Positions 1-11,545 of a DNA stretch of 64,000 nt are shown here, one piece after another. The DNA lies in assembly GCA_950295325.1 (NCBI GenBank), contig OX485808.1:40628527-40692526 (forward strand), in the 5' to 3' direction. The DNA comes from Polytrichum commune (taxonomy: Eukaryota; Streptophyta; Polytrichopsida; Polytrichales; Polytrichaceae). Under the pieces are notes generated by a model. The model searched no databases, was not told where the DNA came from, and worked only from the letters and a program-made list of their open reading frames with translations. The position numbers and the translations under genes were made by a program. Each line of letters begins with the position of its first letter. Position 1 is the stretch's first letter.

Positions 1-1832
1 AAATTATTATGTCATTGTCAACAATTAAATGACATCAATAATAATAATAATATCATTTTGGAACTCCAAACAATGAGAGAAACTAACTACAATTTCTAGT
101 GTGGCCTCTATGGAGAGTGGGGGAGCACCTTTCATTAAAACCTAGAATCACGTGCGTTCACTGCATACTCTAAAAACCCCCTAATATATACAAGTGATTT
201 TTTGTGAAATGAAGTAATACACATACAATTGCAACAATAAATATACAAGCAACAATATGTATACACAAAAAAACATCCATTCATATATATTAGTCATTAC
301 TCGGGGGGGCAGTGTGTTAAAAAAATAAGGATATAGGGGGGTATTACTTTCAATTCTCTTATTTTTTTTCACATGCTATCATTATATAAATTTCTACTTT
401 GGGTTAATAGAAAAATGGCTTGCATTACTTATAATTCCAAATTACCAATTATTCCATACCCTATACTACTTTAAAGATGTCCAGTGCCATTTTTGATACC
501 CTATATTACTCTTAAGTCCATTTATAATTTTTTGCCCCCATGTTTTTAAAATACCCTATCATTTGTTTGCACGTATATTGCTACTCCAACCAATGACTGC
601 CCCCCCCCCCCCCGAGAGTCATTAACATAAGTATACAAATGCAATTATTGTCTCGAAGTCTACCATGGAATGATCAATAAGATCATATGTCCACTTGTTG
701 TTAGCCCCTTTTGATACCAACATAAACCAATCTCCACGTTTGATGGACGGTCCATCAAGTCAAATGGATCCCTATACTCCACCCAACGATTACCAAACTT
801 CCTCCGCATCCTATAAACTCTCCCAACAAACCAAACCTTATGAAAACTTATCCAATATGAACACTTATGATATATAGTATAGTAACAATACCATACAAGT
901 ACAATTATTCTATACTTTTTAAAGGCCTTCCATATATGTACGTAACTATAAATTATAACATGTATACCATATGTATATGCAATACGGCAAGGTCCAAATC
1001 AATACCCCTCCTGTGCACTCACGTATAACTCGTACATGTTTAGTACAGTGCACCCCCCGAGCTATGGAGGGGACTCTATATTTCGATAATAGTAATAATA
1101 TTCAATAAAAGGATGTCTTGTTGATTAACTTCAGTATAAGAATTCTTTTTCTTCTCAAAGGTGGGATTCAAATGCAATTGGGGCAATATACCAATTGGCC
1201 ACAAATTCTCATGAAACTTTGCCAAGAAATACTTGTGAATCCCTCAATTATCGCAATAAGTTGTGAAACGCAATTAACAAAACCGAAACATCGAGATATG
1301 GGGAGAATTCATATGCTTGTAATACCTTAAACAACATTACGGATTAATTCAATCCCTCCACACATAGGTCTAAGCTTGTATTAAAACAAAATGCATGGGT
1401 ATGTGTTGAATGTACATCCCTCTTGTACATTAAACAACCTTTCGGATCCATCCAATCCTTCCACACATAGGCCTCAGCTTGTATTATCGCTTATAAGTAG
1501 TAGCAAACTTGTTTATATTTGGAGTTTTCTTTCGGTGGTGAGTTGTGTTTAGGACTCGATTATAGAATACCAATATACGATCTTCAAAACCTTTCATCAA
1601 AAGTATATGTTTAAAGCAAATGGTTTAAAGCCAAAGAAAGATTTTAAAAAATGAAAGGTAAGGTTACCCCTAAATTTGCTTCACATTTGAAATGTTTATG
1701 GTTTTATTTTACAAAATTTAAAGGTAGTCATATAGTTTTGAATTACTTCCACTTAAGGCTACACATGTATTGGGAGTTATTCAGTTAACCATGCGTACCG
1801 TATGTCGTTGTGTTTGTTCAGGGGTGGGCGGT
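1..1832. other. AT-rich intergenic DNA, no gene seen
   Basis: Only short chance reading frames are present. A run of 14 C lies at 600-613. A two-copy direct repeat of about 55 bp lies at 1328-1383 and 1431-1486; each copy starts TAAACAAC and ends GCTTGTATTA. No recognisable protein, RNA gene or transposon end was found. Confidence 0.6.
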
Positions 1833-1881
1833 TATAGGGTATAGGGTATAGTGTTTAGGGTTTAGGGTTTAGGATTTAGGG
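1833..1881 (+). repeat. interstitial telomere-like repeat
   Basis: The tract reads ATAGGG, ATAGGG, ATAGTG, then TTTAGGG, TTTAGGG, TTTAGGATTTAGGG. The core is the plant-type telomeric heptamer TTTAGGG with degenerate units beside it. It is short and imperfect, so it is an interstitial remnant rather than a chromosome end. It supports a plant source for the window. Confidence 0.8.
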
Positions 1882-2860
1882 TACCACGTATGAACTAATG
1901 AGAGTATCCCCCTTCTGTCACCAACTTAAAATTGCTTGCCTTTATAATATTTGGATACCCTACCCTCCCCTTCTCTCCATTATGGTTTGTTGGGCTCATA
2001 ATGTTACTTAGAACAACAACTGCTATTGTTTGAGTCAATATTGTAGATAATGTACATGGGGTACTAAAAATTGTTTTTTGTCTCACGTATAGTACATTAA
2101 GAATGCTAGTATTATTTTTTTTGAAATAAATGTTGATGTATTGAAGGGGGCCCTAAAGTTAAGAGAGGAAATTGAGAATATTGATTTTAAAGCAACCCAT
2201 AGTGCCTATGACAATAGATGTGCTATTTTCATGGCATCTAGGCGCTCAAAGTTTGTGTACGTATTAGTATAATTATGTATAGGTGTGTAAAAGTGGGTAA
2301 ATTAAACGGGTTGGATGGTAGGGTGGTGGCAAATGTAATTACTAGTTTAAATGCTAGATGAGAGGAGATAACATGATATTGGAGTGAATATCATTACATC
2401 GTATGCAAAACAATAAAATAGATGCTAGTTTAATTTTGAATGACACGTATTTTTATACTCCATGTACTATTGTTGTTGTTGTGGTTGATGTTTCACACGA
2501 CACTATAATTTTCTGTCTCCTAGTTCTACAATGACCTCTCAATATTAGGTACTTCGATATTATAAACCACCCCTCAACAATGTTCAATGCTCATATATTA
2601 TTAGCCTATTTTCTTTGTTGTCCACCATAAATACGTAGATGCCTTTTGCTTTGTCATTATGTGGACTCATCGTCTATGCATGTTGTCCACTATGAATACA
2701 CATTCCATTGTAAGGCTGGCACACGGAATGTAGTAATGTTAGGTTTTTATTTATAGGACGTAGATGGTGGCTAGTATCCTATGTTGGAAAACGGATCCAA
2801 GGGAAACGATCAGTACTTAAGGGGACACCCCTCCACCAAGGGACTCTTTTTGCATCTCAG
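1882..2860. other. intergenic DNA, possible decayed coding fragment
   Basis: No supported gene. Around 2101-2271 one plus frame stays open for about 50 codons without a start and reads ..EINVDVLKGALKLREEIE.., which looks protein-like but is unrecognised. It may be a remnant exon of a mobile element. The rest is AT-rich with no structure that I can name. Confidence 0.4.
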
Positions 2861-2861
2861 A

Positions 2862-3080
2862 TGTGGGTTGCGCTGCTTGGACCCTTGTAGTGTTTTGGAT
2901 GTTTATTTCGTGCAGGTACAGATCCTATTGCAATGGACCTTTTATACCCTAAACACTAAATTCCAAGCCATAAACCCATTAGTGGAGCCAATTTTATGTG
3001 GATTGCACTGTCTGGATCCTTATAGTGATTGATTTTTTGTTTATGGCAAGTATCGTTCCTGGTGAAATGGTCCTATTATG
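2862..3080 (+). repeat. two-copy tandem repeat, about 135-bp period
   Basis: A segment starting TGTGGGTTGCGCTGCTTGGA at 2862 recurs, diverged, at 2997 (TGTGGATTGCACTGTCTGGA). Each copy runs on to a GATCCTATT/GGTCCTATT-like end. It lies directly upstream of the palindrome array and may belong to the same element end. Confidence 0.5.
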
Positions 3081-3097
3081 GCGCCGCAAATCACGGA

Positions 3098-3503
3098 GGT
3101 TTACGGACGTGCGTCCGTAAACCTTAAACCTCTTGCTTGGTTGGATATCTATTTCTGTGAGAATTGCACTTGAGCTATTTCATGTACATTGAGGTTTACG
3201 GACGCGCGTCCGTAAACCTTAAACCTCTTGCTTGATTGGATATGTATTTTTGTGAGAATTATACTTGAGTTATTTCATTTACATTGAGGTTTACGGACGC
3301 GCGTCCGTAAACCTTAAACCTCTTGCTTGATTGGATATCTATTGTTGTGAGAATTATACTTCAGCTATTTCATGTACATTAAGGTTTACGGACGCGCGTC
3401 CGTAAACCTTTAACCTCTTGCTTGATTGGATATCTATTGCAGTGAGAATTATACTTGACCTATTTCATCTACATTGAGGTTTACGGACGCGCGTCCGTAA
3501 ACT
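3098..3503 (+). repeat. array of five 26-bp palindromes, 95-bp period
   Basis: Five copies of a 26-bp palindrome (GGTTTACGGACGC followed by its own reverse complement) start at 3098, 3193, 3288, 3383 and 3478, exactly 95 bp apart. Copies 2, 3 and 4 are perfect palindromes; copy 1 has one central change and copy 5 one terminal change. The 69-bp linkers are also repeated and contain TTAAACCTCTTGCTTG and a GAGAATTATACTTGAGCTATTTCAT-like stretch with mismatches. The palindrome is CpG-rich in AT-rich surroundings. Position and structure suggest binding sites for a dimeric protein, probably the product of the gene that follows; that link is inference. Confidence 0.9.
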
Positions 3504-3660
3504 TTTGCACCTTTTTGTTCCATTGTTCGGTATTGCACCTGAGCTGACATCATGACCACTTGCCATGTATAGTATACCAACGAGACTGTATTGTCATGAA
3601 AATTTTCTGACTCACGTCCAGTAACCTAAACCTATTTGTGCTAGTAATGAGGTACAGAGA

Positions 3661-3686
3661 GGTTTACGGACGCGCATCCGTAAACC
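3661..3686 (+). repeat. sixth palindrome copy
   Basis: The same 26-bp palindrome as in the upstream array recurs here with one mismatch (CGCGCATCC in place of CGCGCGTCC). It is out of register with the 95-bp array and lacks the repeated linker. Confidence 0.85.
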
Positions 3687-3911
3687 TGCAAACCTTTGGT
3701 TCCATACTTTTCACTATGTGCCATGTAGAATATTACATTGAGACTGTACGGTCAATGGAGGTATAAGATCCCTAAACCCTAAGCTTACATCACCCTATGT
3801 GTCATAGTATAATATTTTGACATTCATAATACACAGTAGGAACCTGGCACCTGGACATCTTGGTTTCCTAAACCTCTGTGTGTCTTGCACAACACTGACT
3901 TTTGACATTCG

Positions 3912-4143
3912 GATGTTTGCGGACGCACGTCCGTATACCTATGTTGTATAGTTTGCGAAAACATTTGCGCATGATATTGACCTCTTTGACCACGAAGAGA
4001 TTTACGGGTACGCGCCCATAAAACTGTCATGTTTTTGTTGTCTGGACCTTTCCGCCGACTATGAACAAATAAAGACATATGTATGCGCGTGCTTGCACTG
4101 ATAATGTTGTTACATGGAGATATACGTACGCGCGTTCGTATAC
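3912..4143 (+). repeat. three degenerate palindrome copies
   Basis: Degenerate relatives of the palindrome lie near 3916-3940 (TTTGCGGACGCACGTCCGTA), 3999-4023 (TTTACGGGTACGCGCCCATA) and 4121-4143 (TATACGTACGCGCGTTCGTA). They keep the dyad shape and the CGCG-like centre, and the series runs up to 80-140 bp before the start codons of the next gene. Confidence 0.6.
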
Positions 4144-4223
4144 CAATGTGTCTTTGTTTCCAGGCCATGAAATCCACTATTGTTGACATTGTGTTTCATT
4201 GACAATAAGCGTTAGGACTATCC

Positions 4224-7200
4224 ATGACATTTATTGAATGGGATATTTTGACATACTCTTCATGTGGGTCACTTGTAGTGGCCATGGATTCCAACGTCCG
4301 AGATAGTGCATTCGAGTTATCTTCGGAAGCGTCAAGCTATGCTAGCGAATTTGAAGGTGTTATGGAACATGAAACTACAATTGGTGTCGCCAATGCAGAG
4401 GATGATTTCATACCAACATGTGAGGGTTATTCGCGGGAACAATGGATTGATCTTGATGTTGTCATAGTCAATGGATACGGCGTCCCCGTGGCCAATGGTG
4501 TTTGTAGGAACTCAAATCCTATGGACTGTATTGATGCAAATCCCCTTGGGGAGGAAGATGTTGGGGTGTGCATTTTGAACTCCTTACATCCATTGGAAGT
4601 ACCTCCTGGTTGGAGATTCTCTCTTCGTCGATGGCCGTTGCGAAGTGTTCTTCACGATGGTGTCAGCTTGTGGAATCATGCACGTCGTTTTGAGGAAATA
4701 CAAAAGACTTTGTTCGCCACAATGCGTCCTAGACAAGGTCGGCGTAAATATGATTCCGTTCGCGTGCCCCGTGAACCCACGCAACGTCGTCGAGATCTAA
4801 CATTGGGAGACACATCTATTAGGTCCGTAGCAACAAAGGATTGTTGTGCAAAAATGTGTTGCCAACTATTTCCCCGTGACAAAATCAAATCTTTGAGACA
4901 AGAGATGTGGCTTGCGGACTTTCGGACGCGATCTGCAAAGAAACTTGAAGTCCATCGCAACATGCACTTTGATGCCGAAGGTCGTAAGGTTGTGACCTTG
5001 GAAAATATAGAGGTATGCTGCACGGCATGGTACATTATACATGCAGTTTCAAAGGCAGATTTTTATAGGTTCCGGAACTACTCGCTGCAAGGACGGCGTT
5101 CTCGGTTCCATGGCAACTCTGGTACAAAGAAGCCCAGGGAGGCAACACTCCAAGCAGCTGCAACACTATCAACCATCATTATGCCATTAGCAGATGCGAT
5201 GCCACACAAAACACGGACTCTGCCGTCGGGGGAAAAGGTTGTCCAGATGGTTTTGCCTACAGGGACAAAATGGAAGAACATACTTATGGATGTTAATGAG
5301 GTTGGCGAAAAGGCTGGATGTGGGCCGATTTCGTTGTCAAAATTGAGTGTGATCAAGAATCAACAATTTGCAGAGTACATTACGAAGAGGCCTGGGGATA
5401 AGTTTGCCAGGTGTTCTGCTTGTGAAAAATACAAGGGCCTTCGAGATGCACATCCCATAGGGACTGAGTCGCACAATAGACATCAACGGAAATACATTGA
5501 GCATGTCAACAACCAAGAGGCACACCGTCAAGACTACTACAAGAATCGCGCATTATCGATAATGAGGCCGAATGAGGTTTTGACAATCATTCATGACAAA
5601 ATGGACCATGCGAAGACTGCGTGCCCTTGTTATGCACGGAAAATAAAGGCTACAGATGGATATTTCAAGCTCCCAATATCTGTCACAGGTTCGTTGGTTT
5701 TCACATTTTTTTTGCGAACCCACATACTCATCGTTAAGAGTTACGGATGTACATCCGTAAGTGTTTGTTCATTTTCTTGGCCTGCTTGCGGAAAAATTGA
5801 ATTTCCTTATTATAAATGATATTGGAATGTACTTCTCATTTGTATGTCTTAATTCAGGTATGATCGCACATGGCCATGTGGACGTCAAGTATGCACATTA
5901 TGGCTTGGATTTCTATCCAGGCGACGCCAATCATACCGTAGGGTCTTTTGCAAAACTTCTACGAGATCTTGAGAGTCCGCCAACATCATCCTCTCGCGCT
6001 CTTTTTGTTGGATGTGGAACAACACCGATTTATGAGGCTGTGCTAGAGGGGAAAGAAGTATGTCTATCGTCACTGCAAGAACCGCCTGAACAAACCGTTC
6101 TTGCTAAACCTTTGCCTCCAACTCTACATGTGCAACTGGACAATTGTGCCAAAGACAACAAATGTCGATACGTGTTTTGTTTTTGGTCATTGCTCGTAGC
6201 CAAGGGCATTTTCAAAGAAGTGTTTGTGTCTTTTTTTATGGTTGGCCACACGCATGATGACATTGACGCTTCATTTGGACGTTGGAGTATGAAGTTGCAC
6301 GAGGAGGATTTTCCGACGATTCCTCTTCTCATGAAATCATACATGGATTTGGATAATGTGCCAGTCATCCCGCATTTTATTGAAGAAGTGCCCGATTTCA
6401 AAGCGTTTATCGAACCATTCATTCTTAAGGGAGGTGACCGTTTAGTGGGCCATACCAAGGCTCAACAATTCCGATTCTATATGCGTGATGATGGTTTGCC
6501 GGCCATGCAATTCAAAGTTTTGTGCACTTCCCCGGATTGGGGTCCAGAGGAAGGGATACTCGTATGGCGCCAAAACGAAGAAGGCAAATGTATGCTACCT
6601 GATGGGGAGCCGAAGCCTTGCAAACCCAACCCCATGAGGAATGGACCAGAAATCATCAAAGGTATATCCGGATTCATCCAATATTGGAAAGAATTGTGCG
6701 AGGAAGACATCACAAGGCGTGTTCGGGATACCCACGAACCATTGATTACGTACTGGGATCGCATTCGCTCAGCATTGCTAGCACCCGATGTCGAAACACA
6801 TTCATGTTTGACACAAGGTTTTTGGCCACAAAGCCGAGTGACAATCGTGGAATCTGAGGCCATGTTCTTCGACAATGGGGACATCCGTGAAGAGTTCGCA
6901 GCGGACGACCATTATGTTGGCCCAGCTCGTAATCGTCCGGCTCCATCATTTCGTGTGGCTGTTGATTGCTACGAAGGGTATATGATCCTCGTACGTCCTG
7001 GAGATGAGGAGCACCCTAAACCGATTTGGTTGGTAAAAGCATTGTCATCACCAAATTTTGTTCCAACTAGCCCAAATTTTCATCAAATTGAGGTGGAATA
7101 TTGCCGTCCCAGCACCAAAGATCAAAATGTGCTCCGCACATATTTAGGGTGGGACACCAAAAAAGGTTTCAAATGGACAATGGACTCAGCATACGAACCA

Positions 7201-7380
7201 ATATGGATAAACACAGATACCATACTTTGTGCTTGGAAACCACGCAAAGGTTCCAAATCAGAGACAATGACCATCCCCCAAAAACATATAGATTTTGCCA
7301 AAGACAACTTGGCACGTATTGCTGCTGCAGAAAACGATGTCGAGAATGGAAATGAAGCTGAAGATGAAGATGGAGAATGA
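4224..7380 (+). CDS. DUF7869-like protein, putative DDE-type transposase
   Basis: Two exons, 4224-5688 and 5858-7380, with a GT..AG intron; phases agree and give 995 aa. A second in-frame ATG at 4284 has a better context (GCCATGG) and would give 975 aa. The protein matches, from memory, eukaryotic uncharacterised proteins carrying DUF7869. Visible blocks are a CSACEKYKGLRDAHP motif near residue 395, HDKMDHAKTACP (about 457-468), HVQLDNCAKDNKCRYVF (about 579-595) and MVGHTHDDIDASFGRWSMKL (about 616-635). There is a further conserved C-terminal half and an acidic tail. The three acidic blocks in this order are compatible with an RNase H-fold DDE/DDD nuclease, but that is inference. The palindrome arrays around it support a mobile-element origin. 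The frame is unbroken, so the gene is young or under selection. No terminal inverted repeats were found by eye. Confidence 0.8.
5741..5760 (+). promoter_or_regulatory. 20-bp perfect palindrome inside the intron
   Basis: TTACGGATGT followed by its reverse complement lies within the only intron of the DUF7869-like gene. It shares the TTACGGA core and dyad symmetry of the upstream 26-bp array but has a GTAC centre instead of CGCG. It may be another binding site for the same protein. Confidence 0.6.
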
Positions 7381-7520
7381 TATTGACGTAGGGTTGGACC
7401 ACAATTATTTGAAATGTGTCTTGGTTTTTCATGAAATATATGACATTGGGGTCGAATACTATATTAGACACATTTTATAGCAATTTTATAGATTACAATT
7501 ATATATCATGATTGTATTGA

Positions 7521-7740
7521 TTTACGGATGTGGAATCCAACTTCACATGCGCTATCAAATGTTTTTTATATGTTTGTGTTTACGGATGTGGAGTCCAAAC
7601 TATATAATTATATTGCAGATGCTAATTTGCAATTTCTTATACACACTGTCAAATTATTTTAATATTGTTGCGTTTGGGATGTGCCGTTCAATTCACCCAC
7701 AATTGGCTAAGATGTTATGTTTGGGATACGCATCCAAGAG
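7521..7740 (+). repeat. degenerate palindrome sites downstream of the DUF7869-like gene
   Basis: TTTACGGATGTGGAATCCAA at 7521 and TTACGGATGTGGAGTCCAAAC from 7580 are near-dyads sharing the TTACGGATG half-site. A weaker TTGGGATACGCATCCAA lies at 7721-7737. They mirror the sites upstream, as expected if both flanks of the element carry transposase-binding repeats. Confidence 0.5.
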
Positions 7741-8113
7741 TCCCTAGATATAAAATCAGATGGCTATTTATAGATTCATTAATTTTGTTCAATACAAAAT
7801 CAAAAATACAAAATAATTGTGAATTTGTGACATTGGAATATTGTGTTGGCGTAGTTTTGATTATCCCCCAAATAATTACTATATTTAGAAACATATATAT
7901 TCATCACATATGGATCTTTCGAACATTATGTTGCCATTGTTCCCCATGTTCCCTACGTTCACAATATTCGCATCCGAAACTACGGGTCCAATTTATTTTG
8001 AGACTTTCCAAAGTCTCCAATTAACGAATATAGTGTTCTTTATGACTTTATGACTTTATGGTTTTATGACTTTATGACTTTAGTTCAAGCAAGGGCATAA
8101 TTCATTTAAGCCC
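7741..8113. other. intergenic DNA with short microrepeat
   Basis: No gene seen. At about 8040-8083 a TTTATGAC/TTTATGGT octamer-type repeat occurs five or so times in tandem just before the inverted repeat. Confidence 0.5.
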
Positions 8114-8253
8114 AAGTGGGCCGTGGATTGGGCCTTACAATATAAAGTCCCTAGGCCCATTTGGAAGGCCCACTTTAAAGTAGAATTTCCAATTTGGGCC
8201 CTACAAGTGGGCCTATGGACTTTATATTGCAAGGCCCAATCTACGGCCCACTT
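8114..8253. repeat. inverted repeat with 50-bp arms
   Basis: The left arm 8114-8163 and right arm 8204-8253 are reverse complements at 46 of 50 positions, separated by 40 bp. The arms are rich in GGGCC and contain TATAAAGTCC. Related GGGCC/AAGTGGGC words continue to about 8330. This is a strong hairpin, probably a foldback or MITE fragment. Confidence 0.8.
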
Positions 8254-8520
8254 TGTAAAGTAGGGCTAAAGTTAAGGCCCACTTCAAGTCCAAGTGGGCT
8301 CAACTCCAAATGGGCCCTAATATAAAGTGCCCCTTAGACCTATGTTGAAACCTCTACTCATTTGTTGGGCCATGCCTTAAGGCAAGGACCACACATTCAC
8401 TTGGGTCTACAAGACCTCGAGGCTAGAAGTAGTGATGACCTGAAGTTTGAGAAGTAGGTTATCATGATCCATGTCCGTGAAAGTACGAATGTTGAAGACT
8501 CTAGTTTGGGATGATAGTTA

Positions 8521-9069
8521 GGGCCAAGTTCCATGTGCCGGTCCCGGTCCCTTTTTTAGATGGGTGAGAAACGGGTGACATCATCCAAAAAATGGGTGAT
8601 GTCACCCATTTTATGGAGGGGTACTTCTATGTGGGGTGCTGGTTTTTTCCGATTTCCTACTTTCTAACTAAATTTGGTGAGTGATAAGACATGACACTTT
8701 ATGAAGGTCACCGGCAATGAAGGTCATCTAGATTCTAAAAACATCATAAAATACACGGTTCCCTAGGAGTACTCCTCAAAAGAAGGGATTAGAAGAACAA
8801 AGTGGCCTTTAGTATCCAAGGGTGTACCCTAGGTGACCGGCCGATCCGGTCACCGGAGCTTTCTAACCGGCACATGTCCTTCATGTTACCGTTAGGACCG
8901 CCGGTCCTTTGGCACCCATTCTTGCACAACACAAAATGTGGGACACCCATCCATGGGGGGTACCAGTCCTTGGGTGAGAAGGATGGGCACATGGCACCAC
9001 CCTCTTTTCACCGGCCCACCCATTTATTTTGAAAAAAACGGACCGGGACTGGCACATGGAACTTGGCCC
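8521..9069. mobile_element. Tourist/PIF-Harbinger-like MITE, 549 bp
   Basis: The ends are inverted repeats of about 38 bp, matching at 35 of 38 positions and beginning GGGCCAAGTTCCATGTGCC. They are flanked by TTA at 8518-8520 and TTA at 9070-9072. A TTA (TWA) target duplication with termini starting GGG fits PIF/Harbinger-derived Tourist MITEs. There is no transposase inside. An internal hairpin at about 8572-8609 has arms GGGTGACATCATCC and GGGTGATGTCACCC, one mismatch apart as inverted repeats. Confidence 0.85.
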
Positions 9070-9072
9070 TTA

Positions 9073-11260
9073 GTAGTTTGGGACAAGAGCTCTACCGGTT
9101 ATACCTAATAAAAAATGATGTTAGTGGATAAATCATTATGTGAAATTATGTATATATATATATATATATATATACACCTTTGTGAAGTTTTGGTGCATGT
9201 ATAGTAAATTTAAATGGTGAATTTTTGGTGTTGTTTTGGTAAAACAAAATTATGTTTCTTATTTAATGTTTTTGAAAAATAAAGATATATTTGTAAATTT
9301 TCAATATACCAGAATGATTTGCATTGAATTGATTGAATTTTAATTTCAAATGTTAATATTAGAATAGCAGTTTAATCCTATTTTATGGTACATTAATGTA
9401 TATTTTACAGAATTCTTTATAAAATTAGATATATATGTAAATAGTTATTATAGATACGTGTCCTATTTTTAGAATACTAGAATCTACACGTGAATTGATT
9501 GATGACATATTACAAAACTCGCTACTACAACCAATGGTTGGTGATTATCATTATGTGGTTGGTGATTGTCTTTTTGATTCAAATTTGTTACATTATCTAG
9601 AATTTTGATGCTTTAGGTAGAATCCAAACAAAAGAGAATTTGTATTTGTTGAATCGTCTTCAAATAAATAACTTTCAAGTTGACAATTGGTGGTTGATAA
9701 AATGAAAATGCTACAATCAATAGCTAAGTATGAGTGTAGTATCCCCATCTTACCCGCCTCTTAGGAACATATTTCATTGTGCAGTCCTTGAATACTCAAT
9801 CTTCACAACAACATCATGACGATGTAATGAAAGATTATAATCTTCAATCCTCCTACATACTATGCCTCAATGAGACTCGCATAAATGTTGAACAAGATTC
9901 AACAAATTGGTCACAATTGATAAATGTCAAGAAAATTAAGATAGTATCATGTTATGGTGAACATAGTAGAATGATGATGTATGATAAAATATGGTTTTAT
10001 TTATCGTGAAATATACACGCATAGTGGTGCCAAGTTCATTATTGGTTCGTTCAATTTGAACACTTGAATAGCATTACATGTCATAGCTCTATATAAAGCC
10101 CATATAATGCACTTAGATGAATTCCTCCACACTTTAGAGAAATTCTGTCTTAATGCTTCATGTTCTTGTCCTATAAGGTTTTATAAGAGACTTTAATGTG
10201 GATATATTCAATATATGTCCTCAATGTAAAAATTTGGACGAGACTTTATAATTTTGGGCTTACTTTTAAAAAATCACAATAACCTATAATTCACAATTAG
10301 ATTACATATGGACTAATTCCATTCTTACTAGTTGCCAGTGAAGATGCACATAAGCGTAATGGACAGATCATAAACCGGTTTATATGGCATTTGAATTACT
10401 TGATCATCTTCTACTTTTCCATTTTCTTGACACAATTCCAATGTTCCCATCATGATGGGATGCGTTTTACATTAAGTGTGTAGAATATTATGGCATGGCC
10501 CTTGTGTAATATGCACCTTTTGTATATATCACAATGTACTAGGGGGTGGACTTGTTGTGTGTGCACATAACTCATGCTATGACTCCATTAGGTTTTTATA
10601 TTTGGAAAAGCATATAACATATATTTGCTAAACTATTATCTCAATTTCCAATGTCCATAAATAGGCCACATACCACCTACCTTATTTGCACAATCCAAAT
10701 GCACAAGATTTGACTTTATTGTACATACATACCCTAGATCACCTCTCCCTAGGAAATTACCATTGCACACCAATTGCAAGAGAACACTACAATAAATTGC
10801 TATTAACTTGAAGGCAATGGATTGCAGGTTCATTTTGATTCATGATGAACTTAGTCATTCTAGTTAATTGTTTGGTTGCATTTGCCTTCACACTAGGTAA
10901 TATGGATTCAAAGAGTTCCAATGAGTGTTGGACTAGTTCATGATTACTATCACCTTTTTGAATACCATTGGCGTATATATACAACAAGGATATTGGAATT
11001 ATTTTCAGCTAGTACAGTGCTTGCAAATTGGCGAGATGATTAAGTACCACTCATCGTATTATGATACACATGGAATTTCATGTGAGATGGGAGTTTCTTA
11101 GATGGGGGCACTAGGAAGTGGAGAAGAAAACAACCTCATGTTGGTCGTCATATCATTTCATCTAATTGAATTCACATGTGTATGGATCGTTTCCCTTAGT
11201 GAGAAGCAGAGCCCAACATTTTCCTTTCTAATTGCACCCATACCCAGACCATGCCCATCA
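9073..11260. other. AT-rich intergenic DNA, no gene seen
   Basis: Contains a (TA)n microsatellite at 9151-9174. Only short, unrecognised reading frames are present. No RNA gene or mobile-element end was recognised. Confidence 0.6.
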
Positions 11261-11264
11261 GCAA

Positions 11265-11545
11265 CGACCTATGCCCACCCATGCCCACCCATAGTATGAC
11301 ATGTGCGCACCCATGCCCACCCATGCCCACACATAGCATGACATGTGCCCACCCATGCTATTCAAATTGCGCCCATGTATTCAAAAATTATGTAATGTGT
11401 ATTGTGTAATTATGCCCCACCCATGCCCACCCATGCCCGCCCATGCCCGCCCATGAACAATAATATTGCACCCATGCCCACCCAAAACCCATGGGCATGG
11501 GTGGGTATGGGCATGGGTGGGTATGGGCATGGGCATGGGTATGGG
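11265..11545. repeat. GCCCACCCAT minisatellite in inverted halves
   Basis: The left half (about 11267-11480) is built from CCCATGCCCACC-type units. The right half (about 11489-11545) has the reverse complement, GGGCATGGGTGGGTATGGGC. The two meet around AAAACCCATGGGC, making a large C-rich/G-rich imperfect palindrome. Proline/histidine- or glycine-rich reading frames across it are repeat artefacts. Confidence 0.8.

Noticed and set aside
3098-3686. CRISPR-like array (regular repeats and spacers)
   Set aside because: The linkers between palindromes are themselves repeated, not unique, and the genome is eukaryotic.
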